A DNA stretch of 64,000 nt from JBBSJZ01 sp041739875 (GCA_041739875.1 JBGSNA010000182.1:1-64000); one strand, 5' to 3'; counted from the stretch's first letter, positions 37,180 to 46,810 are shown. Numbers and translations: made by a program. The notes: generated from the sequence alone by a model not told the origin.

Positions 37180-37334
37180 TGTCAAAATTCGGATTGTGCC
37201 GAGTCTGGCGGCGTGAAAAGACGAAATCAAGCAAATTCAGCTCAATCCTTAGCTTTTGCCTAGCCCGGAGACTCTGCGTAGCCCATATCTACTCGGCAAA
37301 ATAGATTCGCAGTTCCCGTAAGGATTCAGTGGGC

Positions 37335-38816
37335 ATGAACGCAACTCGACCAACTACCGAACGTAAAGCACTCGCTGTTAACCTCGATCAACGTCGCTAT
37401 GGTTCGTTCGCCGAGATCGGTGCTGGGCAAGAGGTCGTCCGATGGTTCTTTCGCGTCGGTGGTGCGGCAGGGACAATCGCCAAGAGCATGTCGGCGTACG
37501 ATATGTCGGTCAGTGATGCGATTTACGGGCACTGTGATCGATACGTTTGTCGCAAGCGTCTTGAGGATATGCTCAACCACGAGCACTCGCTCAATCTCGA
37601 GCGACTTCGAGAAAGCCGCGGTGACACCACGTCGTTCTTTGCGTTCGCGGATACTGTGTCGGCTAGAAATTTCCATGGAACAAACGATTGCCACGGCTGG
37701 ATGGGCATTCGCTTCCAAGCTCACCCACGCGACCAAGACAGCGAAATCATCATTCACGTGCGGATGCTCGATACCGAGAACGCACTGCAGCAAGAAGCAC
37801 TTGGTATCGTGGGAGTGAATCTGATCTACGGCGCATTCTTCCTCAATCATGAACCCGATCAATTGATCGAGTCCTTGTTGGACGAACTCACGACCCGGCG
37901 CATCGAGATCGACATGATCGAGTTCTCTGGGATCGCGTTCCGTCATGTTGACAATCGCGTCATGAGTCTGCGGTTGGTACAACTCGGCTTGAGCAGTGCG
38001 GCGATGTTCTCAGCGAACGGCGCCGTGCTTCAACCAAGCGAAGTGCTCTACAAGAAGCCCATCCTCGTGGAACGCGGGAGCTTCCGCCCGCTGACGCACG
38101 TCAACGTGGACATGCTGCGAGCTGCGCAAGAAAAATTCCAATGCGAACCAGATGTCGAAGGCGAACAAGTCGTCACGTTGGCTGAGATCACCATGCGTAA
38201 TCTACAGGCCCACGGCGATATCGATCTGCAAGACTTCCTCGCTCGGGTCGATATCCTCGCCGCTTGTGGAATGACGGTGCTCATTTCGGATTACTTCGAA
38301 TACTACCGGCTCGCGGCTTACTTGGCTCGATACACCAAGAAGAAAATCGGCATCACCATGGGAGCTGGAAGCCTGTACGATTTATTCGACGAGAAGTATT
38401 ACACGAAGCTCGACGGTGGGATTCTCGAGTCGTTTGGCCGTTTGTTCAAGAACGATTTGAAACTGTACATCTATCCGCTCCTGAATCGAGAAACGGGTGA
38501 GATGACGACCGTCGAGAACTTAAACATTCCGCATGAGATCCGCAGCCTCTACCGATACCTTGTTGAAAAAGGCGGTATTGAGCAACTTGAGAACTACGAT
38601 GCGCGACACCTCAAGACGTTCTCGCGTGATGTGCTGCGACAGATTCAATCAGGCGATCTAGGATGGACCGAGCATGTGCCCACCGAGGTTGCCCACTTGA
38701 TCCAAAATCGCGGATTGCTCGGTTGGCGTCGGCAATCGGCAAAATCCGGCAACCCCGTCGTCGCACCCATGTCCGCCAGCCCATCGTCAGTGGTGAGCAC
38801 CGCAGCGACGTACTAG
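37335..38816 (+). CDS. Conserved protein of unproven function (often labelled nicotinate-nucleotide adenylyltransferase)
   Basis: A 493-residue cytosolic protein of a family found in many phyla, which public annotation labels inconsistently. It begins TTERKALAVNLDQRRYGSFA and EIGAGQEVVRWFFRVGGAAG, then SMSAYDMSVSDAIYG. Later blocks are IIIHVRMLDTENALQQEALG, GVNLIYGAFFLNHEPDQLIE and VLYKKPILVERGSFRPLTHV. I see no classical catalytic signature and would not assign an activity. The ATG at 37335 is chosen; a GTG at 37329 is also possible and is closer to the AAGGA upstream. Confidence 0.8.
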   Translation: MNATRPTTERKALAVNLDQRRYGSFAEIGAGQEVVRWFFRVGGAAGTIAKSMSAYDMSVSDAIYGHCDRYVCRKRLEDMLNHEHSLNLERLRESRGDTTSFFAFADTVSARNFHGTNDCHGWMGIRFQAHPRDQDSEIIIHVRMLDTENALQQEALGIVGVNLIYGAFFLNHEPDQLIESLLDELTTRRIEIDMIEFSGIAFRHVDNRVMSLRLVQLGLSSAAMFSANGAVLQPSEVLYKKPILVERGSFRPLTHVNVDMLRAAQEKFQCEPDVEGEQVVTLAEITMRNLQAHGDIDLQDFLARVDILAACGMTVLISDYFEYYRLAAYLARYTKKKIGITMGAGSLYDLFDEKYYTKLDGGILESFGRLFKNDLKLYIYPLLNRETGEMTTVENLNIPHEIRSLYRYLVEKGGIEQLENYDARHLKTFSRDVLRQIQSGDLGWTEHVPTEVAHLIQNRGLLGWRRQSAKSGNPVVAPMSASPSSVVSTAATY

Positions 38817-38834
38817 CGCACCGAAACGTGTGAC

Positions 38835-40373
38835 TCATTCAAGCCCGTGCTCTGGGATACCGAGCAGTGCGGGGTCGTCGGTGTTGGGCTTCGTGATCTC
38901 GGGAATTGGAAGAAAATCGAACCAATGCGATAATGGGATTTCATTTCCTTCGGGAACAATGGCGTTTCCAGGAAGCAATATTGCCCCCATCCACAATTCC
39001 GACGCGTCGGTCACTTTACCTTCGTCGAACTGAAGATCGTACTGTATGCCGAAGTGAGCTGTGTCTTGGCTGTAGAGATAAATCAGGCCCATCAGATGTT
39101 GCGATGAAGATTGTGCGGTGAGCTTGAATGAGGCAGCCCATTGATCGGGTGACTCGGTGGGGCTGAGATAGACTGGCATCACACTTGCGTCGATTGTCCT
39201 CGAGCCAGGTGCGGTCGTCGACAAGTAGCACCCTTGGAGTATTCGCTCATTGAATAGCTCGGACGTCGTGAACGGTGCCTTCTCCACAGCGAGACGTACA
39301 AAACATTGGCTTGCATTGAGCTGATCGCCCCAATGGACGACTCGATCGTCGGAATCACGAAGCGAGAGTGTCATCGTTGCCGTTCGGTAAAAGCCTCCGT
39401 TGAATAGTTTTTCGTTGCGTTCATCGTTTCCGCGATAATACACACCCCCGAGTCGCGGAGGATGCTGCGGGCGATAAGGTCGAGACAAATTGTCGGCGAC
39501 GCCGTCATCGCGTCGCTCGGAACCGAACGCGTTGGAAGCAGCTTTCCCTTGAGCGGATTCAATTTTGCTTTGTAATTCCGCGACGCGCCGAACGTGATAG
39601 AGCGAAAAGCCTGCCAAGACAATCACGAGATAGACGCTGAGGTAGTGAGTGCTGGTGGCACTGCATGCAACACGATCGAACCATTTGGACGATGTCTCGG
39701 CACTTTTGGGATGGTCCGAGTTTTGATTCAAGCTTTCGAGCTTTTTCTTTCTTCGTTCGAGGACCAACATCACGGCGAGGAAGATCGTCATTGGGATTAA
39801 GATCACGCGAATTTTCTGGTGAACGTCTTCAAGCGCATTGAGCGTCCGCTCGGCAAACGGCACGTTTCGCGTCGCGATAGGCGAATGATTATTTCGGGGC
39901 TTGGTCTCTGGGAACGTGATGACTCCAGCGTCTGGCCAGGGCGTACCAGCACCTATCCAATCGCGAATCAGCTCCATTTGCGACTCAGATAATGGAATCT
40001 CGTCCTTCGGCATACGATAGCTCGTATCCGTGCTCGCCAGGCGGCGCAAGAGTTCGCCGGATTCACCCAAGATTGGATTTCCTGTGTGGCCACCAGCGAG
40101 AATGACGTCCATCGTGTCAATGCGAAATCCACCGCCAGGACTTGTTCCGTCACCCGTCTTGGGACCATGGCACTTCAGACACCGCGAGCGAAAAATCGGC
40201 CAAATTTGGGACTCAACGTCGAGTGATGCTTTGGCGTTGGACGGTTCCAGTGAAAACGAATCCTGAGCCAGGGTGTCGAACATCATGAGGCTCACGATTG
40301 CCATGAACATCATCGGCGACTGGATGGTGGATGTTCTTGAGGTCATCGCAACGGCACGCAAAACAGAGATCAT
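38835..40373 (-). CDS. Membrane-bound c-type cytochrome with PSCyt1-like domain
   Basis: A 512-residue protein. A hydrophobic N-terminus (MMFMAIVSLMMFDTLAQ) leads to a cytochrome c-like domain with CLKCH at about residue 65-69 and the typical tail YRMPKDEIPLSESQMELIRD. Two transmembrane segments follow (about 185-200, IRVILIPMTIFLAVMLVLE; about 240-260, YLSVYLVIVLAGFSLYHV). The C-terminal ~230 residues are a soluble beta-rich domain of unknown family. It probably passes electrons in the periplasm. Its ATG overlaps the TGA of the upstream LysR gene (ATGA), so the two are translationally coupled. Confidence 0.82.
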   Translation of the reverse strand: MISVLRAVAMTSRTSTIQSPMMFMAIVSLMMFDTLAQDSFSLEPSNAKASLDVESQIWPIFRSRCLKCHGPKTGDGTSPGGGFRIDTMDVILAGGHTGNPILGESGELLRRLASTDTSYRMPKDEIPLSESQMELIRDWIGAGTPWPDAGVITFPETKPRNNHSPIATRNVPFAERTLNALEDVHQKIRVILIPMTIFLAVMLVLERRKKKLESLNQNSDHPKSAETSSKWFDRVACSATSTHYLSVYLVIVLAGFSLYHVRRVAELQSKIESAQGKAASNAFGSERRDDGVADNLSRPYRPQHPPRLGGVYYRGNDERNEKLFNGGFYRTATMTLSLRDSDDRVVHWGDQLNASQCFVRLAVEKAPFTTSELFNERILQGCYLSTTAPGSRTIDASVMPVYLSPTESPDQWAASFKLTAQSSSQHLMGLIYLYSQDTAHFGIQYDLQFDEGKVTDASELWMGAILLPGNAIVPEGNEIPLSHWFDFLPIPEITKPNTDDPALLGIPEHGLE

Positions 40374-41281
40374 TTAGTCGATGTGAAGAGACGTTCTCTA
40401 GCAGACTCCGAAATTGCAACCACGGCCGGGTGTTGGAGTCGGCGTTCGACAGAGATGGCATAAAAGCGTTCTTTGATTGAAGGAATCCGTCCGATTTGTT
40501 GCAAAGAATATTGAGCGCCGACCTCACGAGCGACCACGGTCGGGACGACAATCATGCCCTGGCCCGCTTGGCCAAAAACTTTTACCAGCGCGCTGTCTTC
40601 GATTTCATGCACGGTCTTGGGGCGAATTCCAGTATCGTCGAACCACAATTCTAGCGCTCGCCGGAGAGTCGTGTTTTGTGTGGGGAGCAGCATTGGGGCG
40701 CCATCAAGTGAATTTGGGAACCCGCTTCGATACTGATCCGCGATCTCGGGGGTCCCAAAGACAGTGACATCGCACTCGCCGAGCAAATGATTGAAAGCAC
40801 GGACGTTCATGTGGGGCGTAAGCGGTGAGTCCGACAGAACAATGTCCACACGGTGAAGCGCCAGGTCGCTGAGCAAGTCCGTCACTTTGCCTTCATAGCA
40901 AACGAGATGGACCGATTCCTCAAGTTGTAGTGCCGGTTTGAGAATCTCGTAAACGAGGAGCTTGGGAAGCACGTCGGGAACACCGACAACGAGTTGAAGC
41001 GTGTCGGAGGTTGGACGCCCTCGGATCGCGTCCGTCAATTCGCGTCCCAGACCAAAAATCTCCTCTGCGTAGCGGAATACCATTTGTCCGGTGTCCGTAA
41101 GCACCATCGATCGGCCAGTTCGATCGAAAAGCTTGACACCCAAGGATTGCTCGAGCTTCTGGATTTGAGTGCTCAACGTCGGTTGGGACAAATGCAGTAA
41201 CTCCGCAGCGGGAGTGATACCCCCCTCTTTTGCAACGACCCAAAAATAGTGTAAATGGTGGTAATTAAGCCAATCAACCAT
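40370..41281 (-). CDS. NhaR-like LysR-family transcriptional regulator
   Basis: A 303-residue LysR regulator. It begins WLNYHHLHYFWVVAKEGGIT, the NhaR-type start, with a winged helix-turn-helix through LLHLSQPTLSTQIQKLEQSL and TGRSMVLTDTGQ. The effector-binding domain covers about 95-300 (VVGVPDVLPKLLVYEIL). NhaR of E. coli activates a sodium/proton antiporter gene; no antiporter is in this window. It is divergent from the exporter operon (157 bp between starts) and coupled to the cytochrome gene, so it may control either or both (inference from position). Confidence 0.9.
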   Translation of the reverse strand: MVDWLNYHHLHYFWVVAKEGGITPAAELLHLSQPTLSTQIQKLEQSLGVKLFDRTGRSMVLTDTGQMVFRYAEEIFGLGRELTDAIRGRPTSDTLQLVVGVPDVLPKLLVYEILKPALQLEESVHLVCYEGKVTDLLSDLALHRVDIVLSDSPLTPHMNVRAFNHLLGECDVTVFGTPEIADQYRSGFPNSLDGAPMLLPTQNTTLRRALELWFDDTGIRPKTVHEIEDSALVKVFGQAGQGMIVVPTVVAREVGAQYSLQQIGRIPSIKERFYAISVERRLQHPAVVAISESARERLFTSTK

Positions 41282-41437
41282 AACAATTCCTGTGTCCGGC
41301 CTTAGTTTTTATCTATTAGATGCTGCTCCATTTTCTATTTGCCTAAGCATAGACTTGCGAGCTACATTTGAAAACTACAATCCCGCGATCTCGGGTTGCA
41401 CCGGATGAATTACCAACGCGAGTCAAAATCGCCTTAA

Positions 41438-43624
41438 ATGTCAGAATCTGAACCCTCGAACCAACCATCCGCGTTGAAGATCAGCGACGACGCAATGTTT
41501 GAAGCGTTGTGCCGGATTGGTTCGACATTGGGATTACCTGTCAAGCGATCTGATTTAGACGTGGCTGGTCCCGACTCAACGGGCACATCGGAAGAAGTGA
41601 TCGCTCGTTTCGTGGCAAACGCGACACAATCGGGCGTCTTGATTCGTGAAACCTCCTCGATGACGGTCGATGAAGTTCGTTCATTTATCGGGGAGGGCTA
41701 TCCCGTTGTGCTTTTGCTCAGCAGCCAAAGTTCAACGGGTGCTGGCCGTCTTGCTGCCGACGCGACGATCGTTGTGTTGGAGAAACTTGCTGGGAGAAAC
41801 ATTGAAGCGGTCCAGATTGGCGCCGAGATTCGTAATCTTGAACTTTCCCACCGTGATCTGAAGAAACTTTTTTCGGCTGATCCGCCACCCAGAAAATTGT
41901 TGTGCAAGAAGGAGCTCGAGTGTGATTCGATCTCGTCGTTGGGTAATCAAGGTAGTCACGCACGTCACGGAAACGGGCATGGTCACGGAAACGGGCATGG
42001 GCACCCGACGCCATTGAAGCGATTTATGGGGCTTCTCAAGCTCGATAGTGCTGACATATTTACGGTGGTATTGTTTGCGTTTGTCGCTGGGACCTTGTCG
42101 TTAGCGACGCCCTTGGCCGTCGAGTCTTTGGTCAACGTCGTGAGTTGGGGAACTTACTTACAACCCTTAATTGTGCTGGGCTTAATTTTACTCACTTGCC
42201 TAGGGCTAGCGGGATTCCTTGGCGTCCTTCAAGCGGTGGTTGTGGAGTTGATCCAACGCCGCCAGTTCGTGCGCATCGTCGGTGACCTTGCTCACCGATT
42301 TCCGCGAGCGAACCAGGCCGCGCTTACCGGCGAGTTTCCGCGTGAACTAGCCAATCGCGTTTTCGACATCATGACGATCCAGAAATCGACAGCGGTACTA
42401 CTGCTGGATGGCGTGTCGATCATTTTGACGACGTTCATTGGTCTGTTGCTACTCGCATTTTATCATCCGTTTCTTCTCGGTTTCGACATTGTTCTTTTGA
42501 TTGCAATGATTTCGATTACTTGGGTATTAGGTCGTGGCGGTATTCATACCGCGATCGAGGAGTCGCTGACGAAGTACCGCGTTGCACACTGGCTTCAAGA
42601 TGTGCTCTCGTCACCGGGTGCCTTCAAGATGGGCGGTGGCGAATCGCTTTCGATCCAACGAGCGAACCAGTTAACGGCGGATTACTTGAACGCACGCCAA
42701 CGCCAGTTCCGAGTCGTCATTCGTCAGATCTCGTTTGCGATTTCGTTGGAAGTCATCGCGTCAACCTCATTGCTTGCTTTAGGTGGCTGGCTTGTCATCG
42801 ATGGCCAACTCACTCTAGGTCAGTTGGTCGCAAGTGAATTGGTGGTGACGGTGGTCGTCGGCGCCTTTGCAAAAGCAGGAAAGTCGCTGGAGAAATTTTA
42901 TGATTTGATGGCGGGTGTCGATAAAGTTGGCCACTTGATTGACATACCAACGGACGCGCGGCATGAAACCTACTTACCAATGGATGAGCCTGCTGGTGTG
43001 ACTTGGACCCATTTGGAGTATTCGAGCGCTGCCTATTCGGCAAAAGTAGATTCAGCGACCATCGAAGCAGGAAGCCGAACGGCCATTGTTGGTGACGATG
43101 TGGACGGGCGATCGCTTCTCGCTCGAACACTTGCGGGGCTTGCCTCTCCAACAAGTGGACGAGTCCAAGTGGCTGGGTTGGATCCGATCCAGTCCTTGCC
43201 GCGAGCTTCGGGGCGGCTTGTCGGTTACGTCGGTCCCAATGACATTTTCCATGGATCGCTGCGAGATAACATCGACTTGGGGCGAAACGGCGTGAACCAA
43301 AACCACGTTCGCAAAGCTATCGATGACGCTGGGTTATCGAACGTGTTTCTTCATTTGCACGATGGTTTGGAGACGCAGTTACAAACAGGAGGTTATCCGT
43401 TGTCCGAAATGCAAACAAAGTTGGTGATCTTGGCACGAGCGATTGTGACCAAACCAAAGTTGCTCGTCATCGATGGCCTTTTCGATCTGTTGGCCCAGGA
43501 CGAGCGACAAGCGATCTGGGCACGTCTTACTGAGCCGGATGTACCTTGGACGCTCGTCGTGAATACGAACCGAGAAGATGTTGCAATTCTCTGTAATGCT
43601 CAATTGTCGGTAAGGAAATCTTAG
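41438..43624 (+). CDS. ABC-exporter-like protein with degenerate ATPase domain
   Basis: A 728-residue protein shaped like type I secretion ABC proteins: an N-terminal ~150-residue soluble domain, a His/Gly linker with an 18-bp repeat, a transmembrane domain with about six helices (about 205-470) and a nucleotide-binding domain (about 525-728). The latter is altered at almost every key site. Walker A is GDDVDGRS (no Lys), the signature is LSEMQ, Walker B ends VIDG (no catalytic Glu) and the switch His region reads VVNTN. ATP hydrolysis is therefore doubtful. HlyD-like and TolC-like genes follow at once, so it most likely acts in export. Confidence 0.85.
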   Translation: MSESEPSNQPSALKISDDAMFEALCRIGSTLGLPVKRSDLDVAGPDSTGTSEEVIARFVANATQSGVLIRETSSMTVDEVRSFIGEGYPVVLLLSSQSSTGAGRLAADATIVVLEKLAGRNIEAVQIGAEIRNLELSHRDLKKLFSADPPPRKLLCKKELECDSISSLGNQGSHARHGNGHGHGNGHGHPTPLKRFMGLLKLDSADIFTVVLFAFVAGTLSLATPLAVESLVNVVSWGTYLQPLIVLGLILLTCLGLAGFLGVLQAVVVELIQRRQFVRIVGDLAHRFPRANQAALTGEFPRELANRVFDIMTIQKSTAVLLLDGVSIILTTFIGLLLLAFYHPFLLGFDIVLLIAMISITWVLGRGGIHTAIEESLTKYRVAHWLQDVLSSPGAFKMGGGESLSIQRANQLTADYLNARQRQFRVVIRQISFAISLEVIASTSLLALGGWLVIDGQLTLGQLVASELVVTVVVGAFAKAGKSLEKFYDLMAGVDKVGHLIDIPTDARHETYLPMDEPAGVTWTHLEYSSAAYSAKVDSATIEAGSRTAIVGDDVDGRSLLARTLAGLASPTSGRVQVAGLDPIQSLPRASGRLVGYVGPNDIFHGSLRDNIDLGRNGVNQNHVRKAIDDAGLSNVFLHLHDGLETQLQTGGYPLSEMQTKLVILARAIVTKPKLLVIDGLFDLLAQDERQAIWARLTEPDVPWTLVVNTNREDVAILCNAQLSVRKS
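41964..41999. repeat. 18-bp tandem repeat encoding HGNGHG units
   Basis: GTCACGGAAACGGGCATG occurs twice without change (41964-41981, 41982-41999). It encodes a His/Gly/Asn linker between the soluble and membrane parts of the ABC-type protein. The His cluster could bind metal. Confidence 0.88.
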
Positions 43625-43626
43625 TC

Positions 43627-44976
43627 ATGCTTAGCAGACAAGTTACCGCTGATGACTTCCCCATCATGAACATGGTTCGAACGGGCAAGTTAGTTCGAAG
43701 ACTTGGTCGCGCTACCTTTGTTATTTTGATTATTTCCTCCGTGGGACTCATTTTTGTGCCGTGGCGACAAACGGCACGCGGTCTCGGAACTGTGGTTGCG
43801 TTGGACCCTCAGGAGCGACCACAGCCAGTGCTTAGCCCTTCCAAAGGAGTCGTCAGCTACGTCAAACCTGGACTGAGAGAAGGTAGCTATGTTGAGAAGG
43901 GGGAATTGTTGCTTCGGATGACTCCTTTTGCAGCCGAAGGTGTGCTGCAAATTGACACGCAAATTTTGAGTACCGAGGCCAAAGAAGCGGCTGCGATTTC
44001 AAGTTTAGAAGTGGCAAAACAGGCGGCTGTGTTGCAGGAAACCAGCGGTCTGAACCTGGCTCAGTCACTCAAGCAGGACTACGAAGCTGCCAAACAAAAA
44101 TGGGAGCAAGTCAAAAATGAAGTCACGTCAATTCAAGCGGAGCTAGAAGACAAGCAAAATCAGTTGCGAATTGCGGAGGAGGTTGCAAAACGTGGGCTGG
44201 TCTCCAAAGAGGAACTGTTCACCAAGCGACAAGCGGTGCAGTCTCAACTCGCGAAGGTGACCAAAGCTGAGAATGCCGTGCACGAGTACTACGCATCGCT
44301 GCTTTCCAAGGAAGAGGAAATCGAATCAAAGATGCAGGAAATTGATATTAAAAATCGCACAGCCAGCCAAAAGGTGCTGGAGTCGATGCAAAAAATCAAT
44401 GCGATCGAGAAAGAGATTCAAGATCTCCGAAATAAGCGTGGCGAGTTTGACCGCCTTGAAGTGCTCGCACCCCGATCGGGATACATTCAACAATGGTTCG
44501 GGCTTGAGGGAAGCGACACGATTAAGGAAGGTGACCAGCTTTTTGTGATCGTTCCGGATACCGAAGAACTTGCTGTCGAAATGAAAGTGAGCGGCAATGA
44601 CATGCCGCTCTTGAAAGAAGGCGACCCCGTTCGGTTGCAATTTGAAGGTTGGCCAGCCGTCCAATTTGTGGGTTGGCCCTCCGTCGCGATAGGTACGTTC
44701 GGCGGTAAAGTCAACCGGGTTTTCCCAACTGATGATGGCTACGGAGATTTTCGTGTCGTTGTCACGCCCGACAACCACTTTGAACGGGAGGATGGCTGGC
44801 CGGATGACCGATACTTACGTCAAGGCGTGCGCGCCAATGGATGGGTGCTACTGAATCAAGTTCCGCTGGGTTACGAGATATGGCGTCAGCTCAATGGATT
44901 TCCGCCAATCATTGCGAACGAAGAGCCAAGCAAATCGAAGGACAAAGGCAGCAAGGTCAAGCTGCCAAAACTTTAG
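43627..44976 (+). CDS. HlyD-family membrane fusion (adaptor) protein
   Basis: A 449-residue periplasmic adaptor starting 2 nt after the ABC-type gene. One transmembrane segment lies at about residues 33-50 (ATFVILIISSVGLIFVPW). The first lipoyl half is VLSPSKGVVSYVKPGLREGS, a long coiled-coil hairpin covers about 110-265, and the second lipoyl half is EVLAPRSGYIQQWFGLEGSD. A beta-barrel domain contains QFEGWPAVQFVGWPSV. It should bridge the inner-membrane protein and the TolC-type channel. The C-terminal end is Lys-rich (SKDKGSKVKLPKL). Confidence 0.9.
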   Translation: MLSRQVTADDFPIMNMVRTGKLVRRLGRATFVILIISSVGLIFVPWRQTARGLGTVVALDPQERPQPVLSPSKGVVSYVKPGLREGSYVEKGELLLRMTPFAAEGVLQIDTQILSTEAKEAAAISSLEVAKQAAVLQETSGLNLAQSLKQDYEAAKQKWEQVKNEVTSIQAELEDKQNQLRIAEEVAKRGLVSKEELFTKRQAVQSQLAKVTKAENAVHEYYASLLSKEEEIESKMQEIDIKNRTASQKVLESMQKINAIEKEIQDLRNKRGEFDRLEVLAPRSGYIQQWFGLEGSDTIKEGDQLFVIVPDTEELAVEMKVSGNDMPLLKEGDPVRLQFEGWPAVQFVGWPSVAIGTFGGKVNRVFPTDDGYGDFRVVVTPDNHFEREDGWPDDRYLRQGVRANGWVLLNQVPLGYEIWRQLNGFPPIIANEEPSKSKDKGSKVKLPKL

Positions 44977-44981
44977 TCGAA

Positions 44982-46751
44982 TTGCGGATTCTCGCTCAAA
45001 TTGGTTTGATCGCATTCGTGGGAGCTGGGTCGGTACATGCCCAGACTCCTGGTGACTCGTCACCCAAGTCGTTCTCGCAATTTCTGATGACGATTGACGA
45101 CGAGACCGCTGCCCAAGACAGGGCCAAAGCAACGTCTGGGGTTAAAGACGTTCCCGAAAATGATGTGCTCAAGACAGACGGCACAAGCGGCAAGAAGTCA
45201 GGCGATGATTCAACAGGCAACGCGACACAAGGCAACGCGACGCAAGGCAACGCGACGCAAGGCGAAGCCGCAGACCAGATGCAGGACGTCGCGATCGATT
45301 CGGCCACGCCGCTGGCCGTTGTTGAGCAAACTCTCTCACTCGCAGACGTCGTCGCGAGCCTCTACGGGTCCTTCCCCGAAATCCAACGAGCTCGCCAACA
45401 GCCGATGATTGCTGGTGGTGAATTGCTTTCGTCGTACGGGGCGTATGACACCAAGTTTCTCGCTGAGTCGTTGAGCGAACCGACGGGGTTTTACGAAAAC
45501 TATCGCAATGGCCTTGCGCTGGCACGTCAAACTTGGTGGGGCGGTTATGTCGGGGCGGGTTACCGCATCGGCCGCGGTGATTTTCAACCGTGGTACAAAG
45601 AACGCGAGACAAACGATGCCGGCGAATTCAAGGTCGCTTTCTCGCAACCACTGCTTCAAGGACGAGCGATCGATGCTCAACGTGTCGCAGTGTTCCAGGC
45701 GTCGCTCGCCCAACAGGCAGCGGATCCATTGATTCAACAGACGATATTGGATGTTGCTCGAAGCGGCGCTTTTGCTTACTGGGACTGGGTCGCGACAGGC
45801 CGGTTTCTTGTCGCGCAGCGAGAGTTGCTCGATCTCGCAGAACAGCGAGGTGAACAATATGATGTTGGATTCAAGGCGGGCAAGTTCGCTGAGATTGATG
45901 TCGTTTTGAACCAACAGTTGATTGCCGAAAGGCAAGCGAAGGTGCTTGAGACGGATCAGAAATTTCGAGACACCTCGTATAAGCTCTCGCTTTATCTTCG
46001 AGATGACAACGGACGTCCCCTCGTGCCCAGTGAAAACTGGCTTCCGAAAGATTTCCCGTTGATCCAACCCCAGCCACTGGATAACCTTCAAAACGATCTC
46101 GCAGCAGCTTTGACACGGCGCCCCGAGCCTCGAATGTTGCAGCTCGAGATACAACAAGTTCAACTCGATCGCCAGCTCGCACAAAATGAGATGCTGCCGA
46201 GGTTCGATTTCGTTAGTGAAGCGTCACAAGACATGGGACCGCCTGCGACGTCGAGCAACGATAAGGGCGACTTTGAGCTCGTGATTGGCTTTTCGAGTGA
46301 AGTGCCGATTCAGCGTCGGAAAGCTCGCGGAAAAATTCAATCAACTTCGGGCAAGATCGTCCAAGTCAGCGAAAAACTGCGTCTAGCTCAAGACAAGATT
46401 GCTGTGGAGATCCAATCCGCCGCGAATGCATTGAGAAATACGGAGCTAATCGTCAAGCAAAACGAAACAGCTCTTAAGGCGGCTCGCGATACATTGAACC
46501 GTTATCGATTCGCATTTGAATCCGGCAAGATCGACTTGATCTATTTGAATTTGCTGGAAACCAAGCTGAACGAAATCGAAATCAAATTAGCTGAGGCCCG
46601 ACGCAATTGGTTTGCAGCTCTTGCCAGCATGCAATTCGCACTCGGACTTGACCCACTTGACCAAGCGATGCAGGTTTCAGTAACCGAGTTTGGCGAGATG
46701 CCGATTCTCCTCGATGAAGTGCTGGCTGCCCCTGTAGCGCAACCGCAGTAA
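44982..46751 (+). CDS. TolC-family outer membrane efflux protein
   Basis: About 589 residues if read from the TTG at 44982, which directly gives a signal peptide (RILAQIGLIAFVGAGSVHAQ). The frame is open back to 44841 inside the adaptor gene, but that part reads as a shadow. After the signal there is a ~90-residue acidic linker with three NATQG repeats. The TolC-type helical barrel follows (LSLADVVASLYGSFPEIQRA, and the C-terminal repeat with NRYRFAFESGKIDLIYLNLL). Expected outer-membrane channel for the exporter encoded upstream. No clear ribosome binding site is seen at the TTG, so coupling to the adaptor gene (5 nt gap) is assumed. Confidence 0.82.
   Translation: MRILAQIGLIAFVGAGSVHAQTPGDSSPKSFSQFLMTIDDETAAQDRAKATSGVKDVPENDVLKTDGTSGKKSGDDSTGNATQGNATQGNATQGEAADQMQDVAIDSATPLAVVEQTLSLADVVASLYGSFPEIQRARQQPMIAGGELLSSYGAYDTKFLAESLSEPTGFYENYRNGLALARQTWWGGYVGAGYRIGRGDFQPWYKERETNDAGEFKVAFSQPLLQGRAIDAQRVAVFQASLAQQAADPLIQQTILDVARSGAFAYWDWVATGRFLVAQRELLDLAEQRGEQYDVGFKAGKFAEIDVVLNQQLIAERQAKVLETDQKFRDTSYKLSLYLRDDNGRPLVPSENWLPKDFPLIQPQPLDNLQNDLAAALTRRPEPRMLQLEIQQVQLDRQLAQNEMLPRFDFVSEASQDMGPPATSSNDKGDFELVIGFSSEVPIQRRKARGKIQSTSGKIVQVSEKLRLAQDKIAVEIQSAANALRNTELIVKQNETALKAARDTLNRYRFAFESGKIDLIYLNLLETKLNEIEIKLAEARRNWFAALASMQFALGLDPLDQAMQVSVTEFGEMPILLDEVLAAPVAQPQ
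45216..45260. repeat. Three 15-bp tandem copies in the TolC-type gene
   Basis: ggcaacgcgacacaa and two ggcaacgcgacgcaa copies encode GNATQ three times in the linker behind the signal peptide. Confidence 0.9.
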
Positions 46752-46810
46752 CGAACGCGATGCGACGAAACGGTCTTGAATCAAGTTCAGCGGTGGCGGG
46801 TGATCGCCCA

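Noticed and set aside
44638..44685. 24-bp repeat QFEGWPAV/QFVGWPSV in the adaptor gene as a recent duplication
   Set aside because: From memory of the family this segment looks like a normal part of the adaptor barrel, so it was not counted with the recent in-frame repeats.
45336..46184. 282-codon open frame antisense to the TolC-type gene
   Set aside because: Shadow of a strong gene; no ribosome binding site and no domain character.
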